64,000 nucleotides of DNA from Lachnospiraceae bacterium (lineage in GTDB: Bacteria; Bacillota; Clostridia; Lachnospirales; Lachnospiraceae), in NCBI GenBank assembly GCA_902362715.1, contig CABIXN010000003.1, positions 293,914 to 357,913 on the forward strand, in the 5' to 3' direction. Below the pieces are notes generated by a model. It was not told where the DNA came from. It made no database searches and saw only the letters and a list, made by a program, of their open reading frames with translations. The position numbers and the translations under genes were made by a program. Positions 43,212-51,776 of the stretch are shown piece by piece. How positions within the stretch are numbered: position 1 is the stretch's first letter; each line of letters begins with the position of its first letter.

Positions 43212-43886
43212 ATGGAACAGTATAAGCAGGAATTTATTGAGTTTATGGTAGCATCAGATGTTTTAAAATTCGGAGAATTTACATTAAAAAGCGGAAGAAA
43301 ATCTCCTTTTTTTATGAATGCAGGTGCATATGTAACGGGAGCACAGCTGCGCAGGCTTGGACAGTACTATGCGAAAGCAATTCATGAAAATTATGGAGAG
43401 GATTTCGACGTACTGTTTGGACCGGCATATAAAGGGATACCGTTAAGTGTGGCAACTACCATTGCCTTTAGTGAACTCTATGGAAAAGATATCAGATACT
43501 GCTCAAACAGAAAAGAAGTAAAAGACCACGGCGATACAGGCATTCTGCTTGGAAGCTCCATGAAAGATGGGGACCGTGTTGTAATCATTGAGGATGTTAC
43601 TACATCTGGTAAATCCATTGAAGAGACATTTCCAATTATTAAAGCACAGGGAAATGTAAATGTGGTGGGGCTTATGGTGTCCTTAAACCGTATGGAGCGG
43701 GGAAAAGGAGATAAGTGCGCTCTGGATGAGGTCAAAGATTTGTACGGATTTGAGACAAATGCCATTGTCACAATGGAAGAAGTTGTGGAATATCTTTATA
43801 ATCGTCCATGTAATGGTAAAATTGTCATTGATGATACATTAAAAGCTGCTATCGACGCATACTATGAACAGTATGGTGCAAGATAG
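43212..43886 (+). CDS. pyrE: Orotate phosphoribosyltransferase
   Basis: Makes OMP from orotate and PRPP. 224 residues from ATG 43212; GGAGG at 43196-43200 is 11 bases upstream, and 'MEQYKQEFIEFMV' is the usual N-terminus. 'FTLKSGRKSPFFMNAG' and the PRPP loop 'VVIIEDVTTSGKSIEE' (near 120-135) identify it. It is separated from pyrC-F-K-D by a terminator and has its own promoter. ATGs at 43194 and 43203 overlap or abut the ribosome site. Confidence 0.95.
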   Translation: MEQYKQEFIEFMVASDVLKFGEFTLKSGRKSPFFMNAGAYVTGAQLRRLGQYYAKAIHENYGEDFDVLFGPAYKGIPLSVATTIAFSELYGKDIRYCSNRKEVKDHGDTGILLGSSMKDGDRVVIIEDVTTSGKSIEETFPIIKAQGNVNVVGLMVSLNRMERGKGDKCALDEVKDLYGFETNAIVTMEEVVEYLYNRPCNGKIVIDDTLKAAIDAYYEQYGAR

Positions 43887-43903
43887 GGGATTTATGTTGT
43901 CTG

Positions 43904-44368
43904 ATGCAGGAAAAACATTATAAAAAACTTCGTATTTTATGTAATATATTATTTTGGGTTTATATACTGGTATTGTTTTACTTTCTGTTTTTTGCGGAAA
44001 TGGCAGGGCGAATGGACGAAAACAGGACTTACCATTATAACCTGGTTTTATTTAAGGAAATTACCAGGTTTATAAAGTACCGGCATCTGCTGGGCTGGGT
44101 CTGCGTGTTTCAGAATTTGATTGGGAATATTCTGATTTTTCTTCCTTTTGGAATGCTTGTTCCAATTCTGAGTAAAAGATACAAAGGATTCTTTATGGTA
44201 ACACTGCTGAGCTTTGAGTTGAGTCTGGCGGTGGAGCTGATTCAGCTTATAACGAAAGTAGGCAGCTGTGATGTGGATGATATGCTGCTCAATACCATCG
44301 GAGGAATGCTGGGTTATGCATGTTATGTATGGCTTCGCAGAAGGAGGAGAAAGCACCGTGCCAAGTAG
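43904..44368 (+). CDS. VanZ-family membrane protein
   Basis: 154 residues with four membrane helices and a basic tail. 'FQNLIGNILIFLPFGMLVPI' and 'AVELIQLITKVGSCDVDDML' with 'NTIGGMLGY' are the VanZ-like signature. VanZ is linked to low-level teicoplanin resistance, but most family members have no known role. It starts 18 bases after pyrE. Its last 11 bases overlap the next gene. Confidence 0.88.
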   Translation: MQEKHYKKLRILCNILFWVYILVLFYFLFFAEMAGRMDENRTYHYNLVLFKEITRFIKYRHLLGWVCVFQNLIGNILIFLPFGMLVPILSKRYKGFFMVTLLSFELSLAVELIQLITKVGSCDVDDMLLNTIGGMLGYACYVWLRRRRRKHRAK

Positions 44369-44702
44369 TCGCAGACAATATTTTCGAAAAACCAGAAAGG
44401 TCAGAAGACGGGAACAAAAAAATTCTGTTACCGGGATTTTATCCGGAATTTTTGGACTGACAGCACTTGTAATGTTTTTTGTATCAGTTATAAAAACATT
44501 TCAATCTGGCGGAAATTCAGGTTTTTTGCTGGGGACGGCAGGTCTTTTTGGACTGGTATTTGCAGCAGGTGCCTTTGCACTTGGAATTTTGGCCTTTAAA
44601 GAAAAAAATATTCGTCTGATTCCCCCAAGGACAGGGGCTGTGTCCGGCGGTATTTTAGCAGTCGTATATTTGGGACTTTACATTTATGGAATCATAATTT
44701 AA
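44358..44702 (+). CDS. Small membrane protein, DUF6142-like
   Basis: 114 residues from GTG 44358, which is preceded by AAGGAGGAG and overlaps the VanZ gene. The N-terminus is strongly basic ('SSRRQYFRKTRKVRRREQ'), then three hydrophobic helices with Gly-rich turns. The pattern resembles DUF6142 proteins; I hold that assignment loosely. Translational coupling suggests a link with the VanZ protein. Confidence 0.65.
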   Translation: MPSSRRQYFRKTRKVRRREQKNSVTGILSGIFGLTALVMFFVSVIKTFQSGGNSGFLLGTAGLFGLVFAAGAFALGILAFKEKNIRLIPPRTGAVSGGILAVVYLGLYIYGIII

Positions 44703-44744
44703 TTCTGGCCGCTGTCTGACAGATGACGGTGGTCAAAAAATACA

Positions 44745-44795
44745 AAAGCCGCCGTGAACAGGATCTGGAACAGATAGGATGTTTGCGGCTCTTTT
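44745..44795 (+). terminator. Hairpin after the DUF6142-like gene
   Basis: AAAGCCGC and GCGGCTC form a short stem over a long loop, followed by TTTT. Confidence 0.5.
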
Positions 44796-44887
44796 AATAA
44801 ATGGGAAAATATCCGGTTTTCCAATTCTGTAAAATATCTCACAGAATAGATCAGCCGGTTTAGAGCAGGAAGGGAGTAAGTATCTTA

Positions 44888-46957
44888 GTGGAAAATAAAG
44901 AGATTTATCAGGAAACAGATGAAGCGTTAAAGGAGCGGCATACGCTTTTGGTTCTCCGGTTAAAGGAGATTTTGTCAGAGCGTACCGTGGAGGAAAGATA
45001 CAGAGAATATTTTAAAGAAACAGCTGAGTTTCTTTTATATCTGGACAGGCTTTTAGAACAGGAGCAGAATCATACTTTATTTCAGGTATCTATGGAAGAA
45101 TGTAAGAAAAGAAATGACAGGCTGTACGGCAGGTTTATGGGAGAACATTATGAAGCCTGCTTTGGAAATCCGTCATATGCTGTGAAATTATTTGGCCGGG
45201 AAGCAGGAGAGATGCTTTCCTTTATGTATTCTGAGCTGCAGGCCGGGACAGGTTATGTATTTGAGGGCAGAATGGATGCATTTGTTATGCTGGGAGAGCT
45301 GTTTGTACAGGTATATAATTGTTTTGAGGGGACCGTTGATCTGAAAGAAGCACGCCAGACAATTTACTGGTATTTTCATGATTACAGTGAAATTTTTGCC
45401 AAGCGGCAGGTAGAGGAAATGGTGGATCCCAAACTGGATTTCTGCACAAAAATTATAATGGAATCTGATTTGAGCGATCTTAGATATCTGTACCGGTATG
45501 GATTACCTGTGGGCGAAAACGAAATAAAAACGGCGGAATATTTAAACAGCATGCCGGAGACTGAGATTCAGGCTATGGCTGATACTTATACGGAAGGCTA
45601 CCGCATTGGATTTGAAGTTACCGGAAAAGATATTTCGAAAAAGAAGACGGTAAGTCTTCATTACGCGCTGGGATTTGAGCGGATGATGCGGGCTGCAATT
45701 GGAAATTTTGAAAAGATTGGACTGCGCCCTACCATCGCAAAGGAGGCGTTTTCCTCTTTTTTTGGAAAAGGCGGTGCAAAACGGGGAGCATATTCTTCTT
45801 CCGTGAATAAACAGTATGATTTTGACCACCGTGAGGATAAAGCTTACTATTTCGATAAATCCTTTGTAGAACGCAGACTGGAAGCCTTAAGAACAGCCTT
45901 TGAGCAGAATAAAAAGGCGGCCGCAGAACATGGCGGGCCGGCAGTACTTGAAACCTTTGGAGAAGAACCCTTTTCGCCGGCTGTAAAAGAGGAAGCAATT
46001 CATTATTCAGAAAAGCAGCAGCAGCTTAATGTTTATCATGCCTCCATGTCCGGGCAGATAACCAATGAGTATGTAAAAGGAGAGGAGCGCAGCTTTACTA
46101 TTATTGCCTATCCGGTTCCTGCAATCGGAAAACAATTTCCGGAAATATTTGCTGAAACTGTGAAAATTAATACACTGGATTATAAAAAATATCAGAATAT
46201 CCAGCAGAAACTGATTGATGTTTTGGACACCGCAAGAGAGGTACGTATTAAAGGAAAAGGAGCAAACCAGACAGATCTCACCGTATCCATATGGGCGTTA
46301 GAAGAACCGGCCCGCCAGACAGCCTTTGAAAACTGTGTTGCCGATGTGAACATCCCTGTGGGGGAGGTCTTTACTTCGCCGGTATTAAAAGAGACCAGCG
46401 GGATTCTTCATGTATCAGAAGTGTTTTTAAATGAATTGCAATATCAGAATCTGACACTGGAATTTAAAGATGGTATGATTAAGAAGTACAGCTGTACGAA
46501 CTTTGAAAAGATAGAAGAAAATGAAAAATATATCAAAGATAATGTGCTGATGCATCATGATACACTGCCCATGGGAGAATTTGCCATTGGAACCAATACA
46601 ACAGCTTACCGGATGGGAAGAAAGTTTAAAATCAACGACAAACTGCCTATTTTAATTGCAGAAAAATGCGGCCCTCACTTTGCTGTGGGCGATACCTGCT
46701 ATTCCCATGCGGAAGATATGAGGGTCTATAATCCTGACGGAAAAGAGATCATGCCCAGAGACAATGAAATATCTGTTCAGAGAAAAGAAGATATCAGCAA
46801 AGCCTATTTTAACTGTCATACAGACATTACCATTCCCTATGATGAACTTGACAGTATCATCGTTGTTCAGAAAAACGGAACAGAAATACCTGTTATTTTA
46901 GACGGAAAATTTGTAGTGCCGGGAACAGAAGAATTAAACGTACCTTTAGAATCATAG
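44888..46957 (+). CDS. M29-family aminopeptidase with long N-terminal extension
   Basis: 689 residues from GTG 44888 (AAGGGAG upstream). The C-terminal half (about 330-689) is an M29 (AmpS/PepS/T-type) aminopeptidase: 'GANQTDLTVSIWA', 'NIPVGEVFTSP' (metal-binding Glu near 493), 'HHDTLPMGEFAIGTN' (near 555-569) and 'CGPHFAVGDTCYSHAED' (near 594-610) give the Glu/Glu/His/His/Asp set for two metal ions. Usual M29 enzymes are about 410 residues, so the first ~320 residues are extra; they are helical and charged with no motif I know, perhaps an oligomerisation or substrate-gating domain. Cytosolic, peptide turnover. Confidence 0.88.
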   Translation: MENKEIYQETDEALKERHTLLVLRLKEILSERTVEERYREYFKETAEFLLYLDRLLEQEQNHTLFQVSMEECKKRNDRLYGRFMGEHYEACFGNPSYAVKLFGREAGEMLSFMYSELQAGTGYVFEGRMDAFVMLGELFVQVYNCFEGTVDLKEARQTIYWYFHDYSEIFAKRQVEEMVDPKLDFCTKIIMESDLSDLRYLYRYGLPVGENEIKTAEYLNSMPETEIQAMADTYTEGYRIGFEVTGKDISKKKTVSLHYALGFERMMRAAIGNFEKIGLRPTIAKEAFSSFFGKGGAKRGAYSSSVNKQYDFDHREDKAYYFDKSFVERRLEALRTAFEQNKKAAAEHGGPAVLETFGEEPFSPAVKEEAIHYSEKQQQLNVYHASMSGQITNEYVKGEERSFTIIAYPVPAIGKQFPEIFAETVKINTLDYKKYQNIQQKLIDVLDTAREVRIKGKGANQTDLTVSIWALEEPARQTAFENCVADVNIPVGEVFTSPVLKETSGILHVSEVFLNELQYQNLTLEFKDGMIKKYSCTNFEKIEENEKYIKDNVLMHHDTLPMGEFAIGTNTTAYRMGRKFKINDKLPILIAEKCGPHFAVGDTCYSHAEDMRVYNPDGKEIMPRDNEISVQRKEDISKAYFNCHTDITIPYDELDSIIVVQKNGTEIPVILDGKFVVPGTEELNVPLES

Positions 46958-47062
46958 AAAAAGAGTACAGCTAATGAAACAACCAGTTTTAATTAGCAAC
47001 GCTAATAAATCATATCATAATTTGTAATTAGAAATTGAACCCAATATACGTTACAATATTCA

Positions 47063-47145
47063 CGAAAGCAATGAGCAGTGCCATCGGCAGCAGGGGCAAA
47101 TAATGTGGCTGCTTGCAGACAAAAATATTTGCCCCTGCTGCCGAT
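47063..47145. repeat. Long inverted repeat at the edge of the 74-bp array
   Basis: ATCGGCAGCAGGGGCAAATA and its exact complement flank a 23-nt loop that contains CTGCTTGCAGAC; the loop motif recurs at 47449-47460 beyond the array. Confidence 0.75.
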
Positions 47146-47425
47146 GATAGGGCGAAAGCCCGTGACCTGGAAAAGCGGAGATTTTCCAGGTTACAGCCCT
47201 GCTCAATATGTAAGGGAAAGATAGGGCGAAAGCCCGTGACCTGGAAAAGCGGAGATTTTCCAGGTTACAGCCCTGCTCAATATGTAAGGGAAAGATAGGG
47301 CGAAAGCCCGTGACCTGGAAAAGCGGAGATTTTCCAGGTCACAGCCCTGCTCAATATGTAAGGAAAAGATAGGGCGAAAGCCCGTGACCTGGAAAAACGG
47401 AGATTTTCCAGGTTACAGCACTGCG
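47146..47425. repeat. 74-bp tandem array, four copies, upstream of purE
   Basis: Units start at 47146, 47220, 47294 and 47368, exactly 74 bp apart and nearly identical; the last is truncated. Each contains GGGC-GAAA-GCCC, a GNRA tetraloop hairpin, and CCTGGAAAA-N6-TTTTCCAGG, a 9-bp stem. There are no unique spacers, so it is not CRISPR. It fills the gap between the aminopeptidase gene and purE and may be transcribed into the purE leader. Confidence 0.9.
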
Positions 47426-47522
47426 CAAAAAGTAGAGAGAGGCAGTGACTGCTTGCAGACAGTGCGCTCTGTAAACAAAGAACTATTAATTAATTTATTC
47501 ACATAAAAAGGAGATTACAATT

Positions 47523-48029
47523 ATGGCTAAAGTAGGAATTGTAATGGGTAGTGATTCCGATATGCCGGTTATGGCAAAGGCAGCGGAAATTTTAGAAAAA
47601 CTGGGAATTGAGTATGAAATGACTATTATTTCCGCTCACCGGGAACCGGATGTTTTTTATGAGTATGCTACATCAGCGGAAAGTAAAGGATTTAAAGTAA
47701 TTATTGCCGGCGCTGGAAAAGCAGCTCATTTACCGGGAATGTGCGCAGCTATTTTCCCGATGCCGGTGATTGGAATTCCTATGAAGACATCTGATCTTGG
47801 GGGTGTGGATTCACTGTATTCTATTGTTCAGATGCCATCCGGGATACCGGTTGCTACAGTTGCCATTAATGGTGGAGCAAATGCAGGGATTCTTGCAGCA
47901 AAAATTCTTGCTGCATCAGATCCTGAATTACTTGAGCGTGTGAAAGATTATTCTAAAGAACTGAAACAACAGGTTCAGGAAAAAGATGCGAAGCTGCAGG
48001 AAATCGGTTACAAAGCATACATGAAATAA
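47523..48029 (+). CDS. purE: N5-carboxyaminoimidazole ribonucleotide mutase
   Basis: Rearranges N5-CAIR to CAIR in purine synthesis. 168 residues, class I PurE. 'GSDSDMPVM' (near 9-17, active-site Ser and Asp), 'SAHREPD' and '[12 protein letters not shown]' are typical. AAAAGGAG precedes the start. First gene of purE-purM-purN-purD; the partner purK is not present. Confidence 0.96.
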   Translation: MAKVGIVMGSDSDMPVMAKAAEILEKLGIEYEMTIISAHREPDVFYEYATSAESKGFKVIIAGAGKAAHLPGMCAAIFPMPVIGIPMKTSDLGGVDSLYSIVQMPSGIPVATVAINGGANAGILAAKILAASDPELLERVKDYSKELKQQVQEKDAKLQEIGYKAYMK

Positions 48030-48046
48030 TCAGGGGAGGATTCATA

Positions 48047-49072
48047 ATGGATTACAAAAACGCGGGAGTAGATATTGAAGCCGGATACAAATCCGTAGAA
48101 TTAATGAAAAAACACGTTCAGGGAACCATGCGCCCGGAGGTGCTGACAAATCTTGGAGGATTTTCCGGAGCGTTTTCTATGGAAAAATTTAAAGAGATGG
48201 AAAAACCCACATTGGTTTCAGGAACGGACGGCGTTGGAACAAAGCTGAAACTGGCATTTATTCTGGACAAGCATGATACGGTGGGGATTGACTGTGTAGC
48301 TATGTGTGTCAACGACATTGCATGTGCAGGCGGCGAACCGCTGTTTTTCCTTGATTATATTGCCTGTGGAAAAAATACACCTGAAAAGATTGCGGATATT
48401 GTAAAAGGTGTGGCAGAGGGATGCAAGCAGTCAGATGCAGCGTTAATCGGCGGTGAGACTGCCGAGATGCCAGGCTTTTATCCGGAAGATGAATATGATC
48501 TTGCAGGGTTTGCGGTAGGTGTGGTAGATGAAAAAGACCTGATTACAGGAAAAGACTTAAAAGCCGGGGATGTGCTGATCGGTATGGCCTCTTCCGGTGT
48601 TCACTCTAATGGATTTTCACTGGTGCGAAAGGTATTCCGTATGGAAAAAGAGGCGCTGGATACGTATTATGATGAGCTGGGAACAACATTAGGGGAAGCC
48701 TTGATTGCTCCTACAAAAATCTATGTAAAAGCGCTGCATTCTGTAAAAGAAGCTGGAGTTACGATTAAAGGCTGCAGTCATATTACCGGCGGCGGATTTT
48801 ATGAAAATATTCCCCGGATGCTTCCGGAAGGCAGACGGGCGTTTGTAAAAAAGGACAGCTATCAGATTCCGCCAATTTTTACATTGCTGGCAAGAGAAGG
48901 CAAGATTGAAGAACAGATGATGTACAATACATATAATATGGGGCTTGGAATGATACTGGCAGTAGAACCGGCGGATGCAGATAAAGCAATGGAAGCAATC
49001 CGGGCAGCAGGAGAGACACCATATATAGTAGGCCAGATTGAAGACGGAGAAAAAGGAGTTACTGTATGCTAA
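48047..49072 (+). CDS. purM: Phosphoribosylformylglycinamidine cyclo-ligase
   Basis: ATP-dependent ring closure of FGAM to AIR. 341 residues. '[14 protein letters not shown]' (near 58-71), '[18 protein letters not shown]' and '[11 protein letters not shown]' are the PurM/PurL signature. GGGGAGGA is upstream. The stop lies seven bases inside purN, so the two are coupled. Confidence 0.96.
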   Translation: MDYKNAGVDIEAGYKSVELMKKHVQGTMRPEVLTNLGGFSGAFSMEKFKEMEKPTLVSGTDGVGTKLKLAFILDKHDTVGIDCVAMCVNDIACAGGEPLFFLDYIACGKNTPEKIADIVKGVAEGCKQSDAALIGGETAEMPGFYPEDEYDLAGFAVGVVDEKDLITGKDLKAGDVLIGMASSGVHSNGFSLVRKVFRMEKEALDTYYDELGTTLGEALIAPTKIYVKALHSVKEAGVTIKGCSHITGGGFYENIPRMLPEGRRAFVKKDSYQIPPIFTLLAREGKIEEQMMYNTYNMGLGMILAVEPADADKAMEAIRAAGETPYIVGQIEDGEKGVTVC

Positions 49073-49692
49073 AAATCGCAGTACTGGTTTCCGGCGGCGG
49101 GACAAATCTGCAGGCGCTTATAGATGCAATTGAGAATGGTACGGTTACAAATGCTCAGATCGTATCTGTAATCAGCAACAATAAAAATGCTTATGCGCTG
49201 GAACGGGCAGAAAAACACGGGATTTTTCATCAATGCATTTCCCCCAAGGATTTTGAGATGAGGGAGCAGTTTCATGATGCGCTGCTGCAGGCTTTAGAGA
49301 CGGCAGAGGCGGATCTGATTGTGCTTGCAGGGTATCTGGTAGTGATCCCTGAAAAGATGATAAAGAAGTATAGAAACCGTATTATTAATATTCATCCCTC
49401 TTTAATTCCTTCTTTTTGTGGAACCGGGTTTTATGGGCTGAAAGTTCATGAAGGGGCATTAAAAAGAGGGGTAAAGCTTACAGGAGCTACCTGTCATTTT
49501 GTGGACGAGGGAACAGATACCGGACCTATTATTCTGCAGAAGGCAGTGGAGGTGAAAGAAGATGATACCCCGGAAACCCTGCAGCGGCGGGTTATGGAAG
49601 AAGCAGAATGGGTGATTCTGCCAAGAGCGGTGCATCTGATTGCCAATGGACAGGTTTCTGTGGAAAACGGCTTTGTTAAGATTTCTCAGTAA
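49066..49692 (+). CDS. purN: Phosphoribosylglycinamide formyltransferase
   Basis: Transfers formyl from 10-formyl-THF to GAR. 208 residues. '[16 protein letters not shown]' binds phosphate near the N-terminus; the Asn-His-Asp triad lies in '[11 protein letters not shown]' (near 106-116) and '[10 protein letters not shown]' (near 145-154). It overlaps purM by seven bases. Confidence 0.95.
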   Translation: MLKIAVLVSGGGTNLQALIDAIENGTVTNAQIVSVISNNKNAYALERAEKHGIFHQCISPKDFEMREQFHDALLQALETAEADLIVLAGYLVVIPEKMIKKYRNRIINIHPSLIPSFCGTGFYGLKVHEGALKRGVKLTGATCHFVDEGTDTGPIILQKAVEVKEDDTPETLQRRVMEEAEWVILPRAVHLIANGQVSVENGFVKISQ

Positions 49693-49704
49693 GAGGAGGA
49701 TAAG

Positions 49705-50979
49705 ATGAAAGTATTAATCGTAGGAAGCGGCGGAAGAGAACATGCCATTGCAGATGCAGCGGCAAAAAGCAGTCGTGTGGATAAAATATACTGTGCACCG
49801 GGGAATGCCGGAATTGGTCAGATTGCGGAATGTGTTGCTATTGGCGCTATGGAGTTTGAAAAACTGGCGGCCTTTGCACAGGAAAAAGAAATTGATCTGA
49901 CAATTATCGGTATGGATGATCCACTGGTTGGCGGTATTGTAGATGTATTTGAAGAAAAGGGACTGAGAGTATTTGGCCCTAGAAAAGATGCGGCAATCCT
50001 TGAAGGATCCAAAGCTTTTTCCAAAGATCTTATGAAAAAATATCAGATTCCAACAGCCGGCTATGAGACTTTTGATGATCCGAAAGCTGCGCTGGCTTAT
50101 CTTGAGACCGCTAAGATGCCTATTGTATTAAAGGCAGACGGTCTGGCTCTTGGGAAAGGCGTTTTAATTTGTCAGACTCTTGAGGAGGCAAAGGCCGGCG
50201 TAAAAGAAATCATGGAGGACAAGAAGTTTGGCTCTGCAGGAAACCATATGGTTATCGAAGAATTTATGACCGGACGGGAAGTGTCTGTGCTGTCTTTTGT
50301 AGATGGAAAGACAATCCGGATTATGTCCTCAGCACAGGATCATAAGCGGGCAAAGGACGGAGACCAGGGGCTTAATACTGGTGGTATGGGTACATTTTCT
50401 CCAAGTCCGTTTTATACAAAGGAAGTGGATGAGTTCTGCAGAAAATATATTTACCAGGCAACGGTTGATGCTATGGCGGCAGAAGGAAGAGACTTTAAAG
50501 GCATTATTTTCTTTGGGCTAATGCTGACAGAAGAAGGGCCAAAGGTGCTTGAGTACAATGCCAGGTTCGGTGACCCGGAAGCCCAGGTTGTACTTCCACG
50601 GATGAAAAATGATATCATTGATGTAATAGAAGCATGTGTGGATGGCACCCTGGATCAGATTCAGCTGGAATTTGAAGACAATGCCTGCGTCTGCGTTGTA
50701 CTGGCAAGTGACGGCTATCCGGTCGCTTATGAAAAAGGAAAAGTGATATCGGGTCTGGAAGAATTTGACCAGCACGAGGGATACTATTGTTATCATGCAG
50801 GAACAAAATTGACGGAAGATGGGAAATTTGCCACCAACGGCGGCCGTGTTCTTGGTGTGACTGCCAAGGGGAAAGATTTAAAAGAGGCCCGTTTGAATGC
50901 TTACAAAGCAGCGGAATGGGTTTCCTTTGACAATAAATATATGCGTCATGATATCGGAAAGGCAATTGACGAGGCTTAA
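49705..50979 (+). CDS. purD: Phosphoribosylamine-glycine ligase
   Basis: ATP-grasp ligase joining glycine to phosphoribosylamine. 424 residues. 'VGSGGREHAIADA' at the N-terminus, 'VLKADGLALGKGV' (ATP grasp, near 148-160), 'GGMGTFSP' and 'EYNARFGDPEAQ' are diagnostic. AGAGGAGGA precedes the start. purC, purF, purH and purL are not in this window. Confidence 0.96.
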   Translation: MKVLIVGSGGREHAIADAAAKSSRVDKIYCAPGNAGIGQIAECVAIGAMEFEKLAAFAQEKEIDLTIIGMDDPLVGGIVDVFEEKGLRVFGPRKDAAILEGSKAFSKDLMKKYQIPTAGYETFDDPKAALAYLETAKMPIVLKADGLALGKGVLICQTLEEAKAGVKEIMEDKKFGSAGNHMVIEEFMTGREVSVLSFVDGKTIRIMSSAQDHKRAKDGDQGLNTGGMGTFSPSPFYTKEVDEFCRKYIYQATVDAMAAEGRDFKGIIFFGLMLTEEGPKVLEYNARFGDPEAQVVLPRMKNDIIDVIEACVDGTLDQIQLEFEDNACVCVVLASDGYPVAYEKGKVISGLEEFDQHEGYYCYHAGTKLTEDGKFATNGGRVLGVTAKGKDLKEARLNAYKAAEWVSFDNKYMRHDIGKAIDEA

Positions 50980-50982
50980 AGA

Positions 50983-51627
50983 ATGAAAAAAGGCGTTATT
51001 TTTGACTTGGATGGAACCCTGTGGGATGCGGCAGATCAGATTGTGGTTTCCTGGAATCAAACAATTTTGAGATTTCCCGAGGTTAGAGAGGTGCTTACCA
51101 GAAAGCGTCTGGAAGAGGAGCTTGGTAAACCTATGGATCAGATTGCTGTATCGCTGTTTCCATACTTGTCTTACCAACGTGCTGTTGAGATTATAAATGT
51201 CTGCGGTGAGGATGAGAACAGGTATCTAAAAGAACACGGAGCAGTTTTGTATCAGGGGCTGGAAGAAAGTTTTAAGGTGTTGTCAGAAGACTATCCTCTT
51301 TATATTGTCAGTAACTGTCAAAGAGGGTACATTGAAGCGTTTTTGGAATATTACCGGTTTACTGGTTATTTTCAGGATACCGAATGTTATGGAAATACAC
51401 AAAAGTCAAAAGGCGATAACATACGCAGTCTGCTCCAGAGAAATCAGATTGATCGGGCGGTTTATGTAGGTGATACCATGGGCGATTATGAAGCCTGCAG
51501 ACAGGCTGGGATTCCCTTTATATGGGCGTCCTATGGATTTGGAGAAGTGCGGGAAGCTGACGCAGAGATTTCATCCATTCTTGAGCTTCCAAAGATTTTG
51601 AAACATATCTGGAACCAGCTCTTTTGA
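50983..51627 (+). CDS. HAD-family hydrolase, phosphoglycolate phosphatase-like
   Basis: 214 residues. The four HAD motifs are visible: 'FDLDGTLWD' (nucleophile Asp near 7), 'IVSNCQRGY' (Thr/Ser position), Lys in 'QKSKGDN' and 'YVGDTMGDYEACRQAG'. A helical cap (about 17-85) is of the Gph type. It starts three bases after purD, so it is probably cotranscribed, but its substrate is not visible. Confidence 0.88.
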   Translation: MKKGVIFDLDGTLWDAADQIVVSWNQTILRFPEVREVLTRKRLEEELGKPMDQIAVSLFPYLSYQRAVEIINVCGEDENRYLKEHGAVLYQGLEESFKVLSEDYPLYIVSNCQRGYIEAFLEYYRFTGYFQDTECYGNTQKSKGDNIRSLLQRNQIDRAVYVGDTMGDYEACRQAGIPFIWASYGFGEVREADAEISSILELPKILKHIWNQLF

Positions 51628-51682
51628 CGGCAGATATTTTCAGGCAGTGTATATAATTTTTTGAAAAAGAGAAGCAAAATAA

Positions 51683-51725
51683 CAGCCCTGGGGATTGAAA
51701 GGTTGAATTTCAATCCCTAGGGCTG
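51683..51725. terminator. Bidirectional terminator
   Basis: An 18-bp stem with one G-T pair (51683-51700 with 51708-51725) between convergent genes, followed by AATTTT. Confidence 0.8.
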
Positions 51726-51776
51726 AATTTTATACAAGAAAGATTTAGCTTTGTTTTCTATAACATGAAGCCAGAA

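Noticed and set aside
47113..47298. Plus-strand reading frame in the 74-bp array
   Set aside because: The same repeat read in changing phases; no ribosome site.
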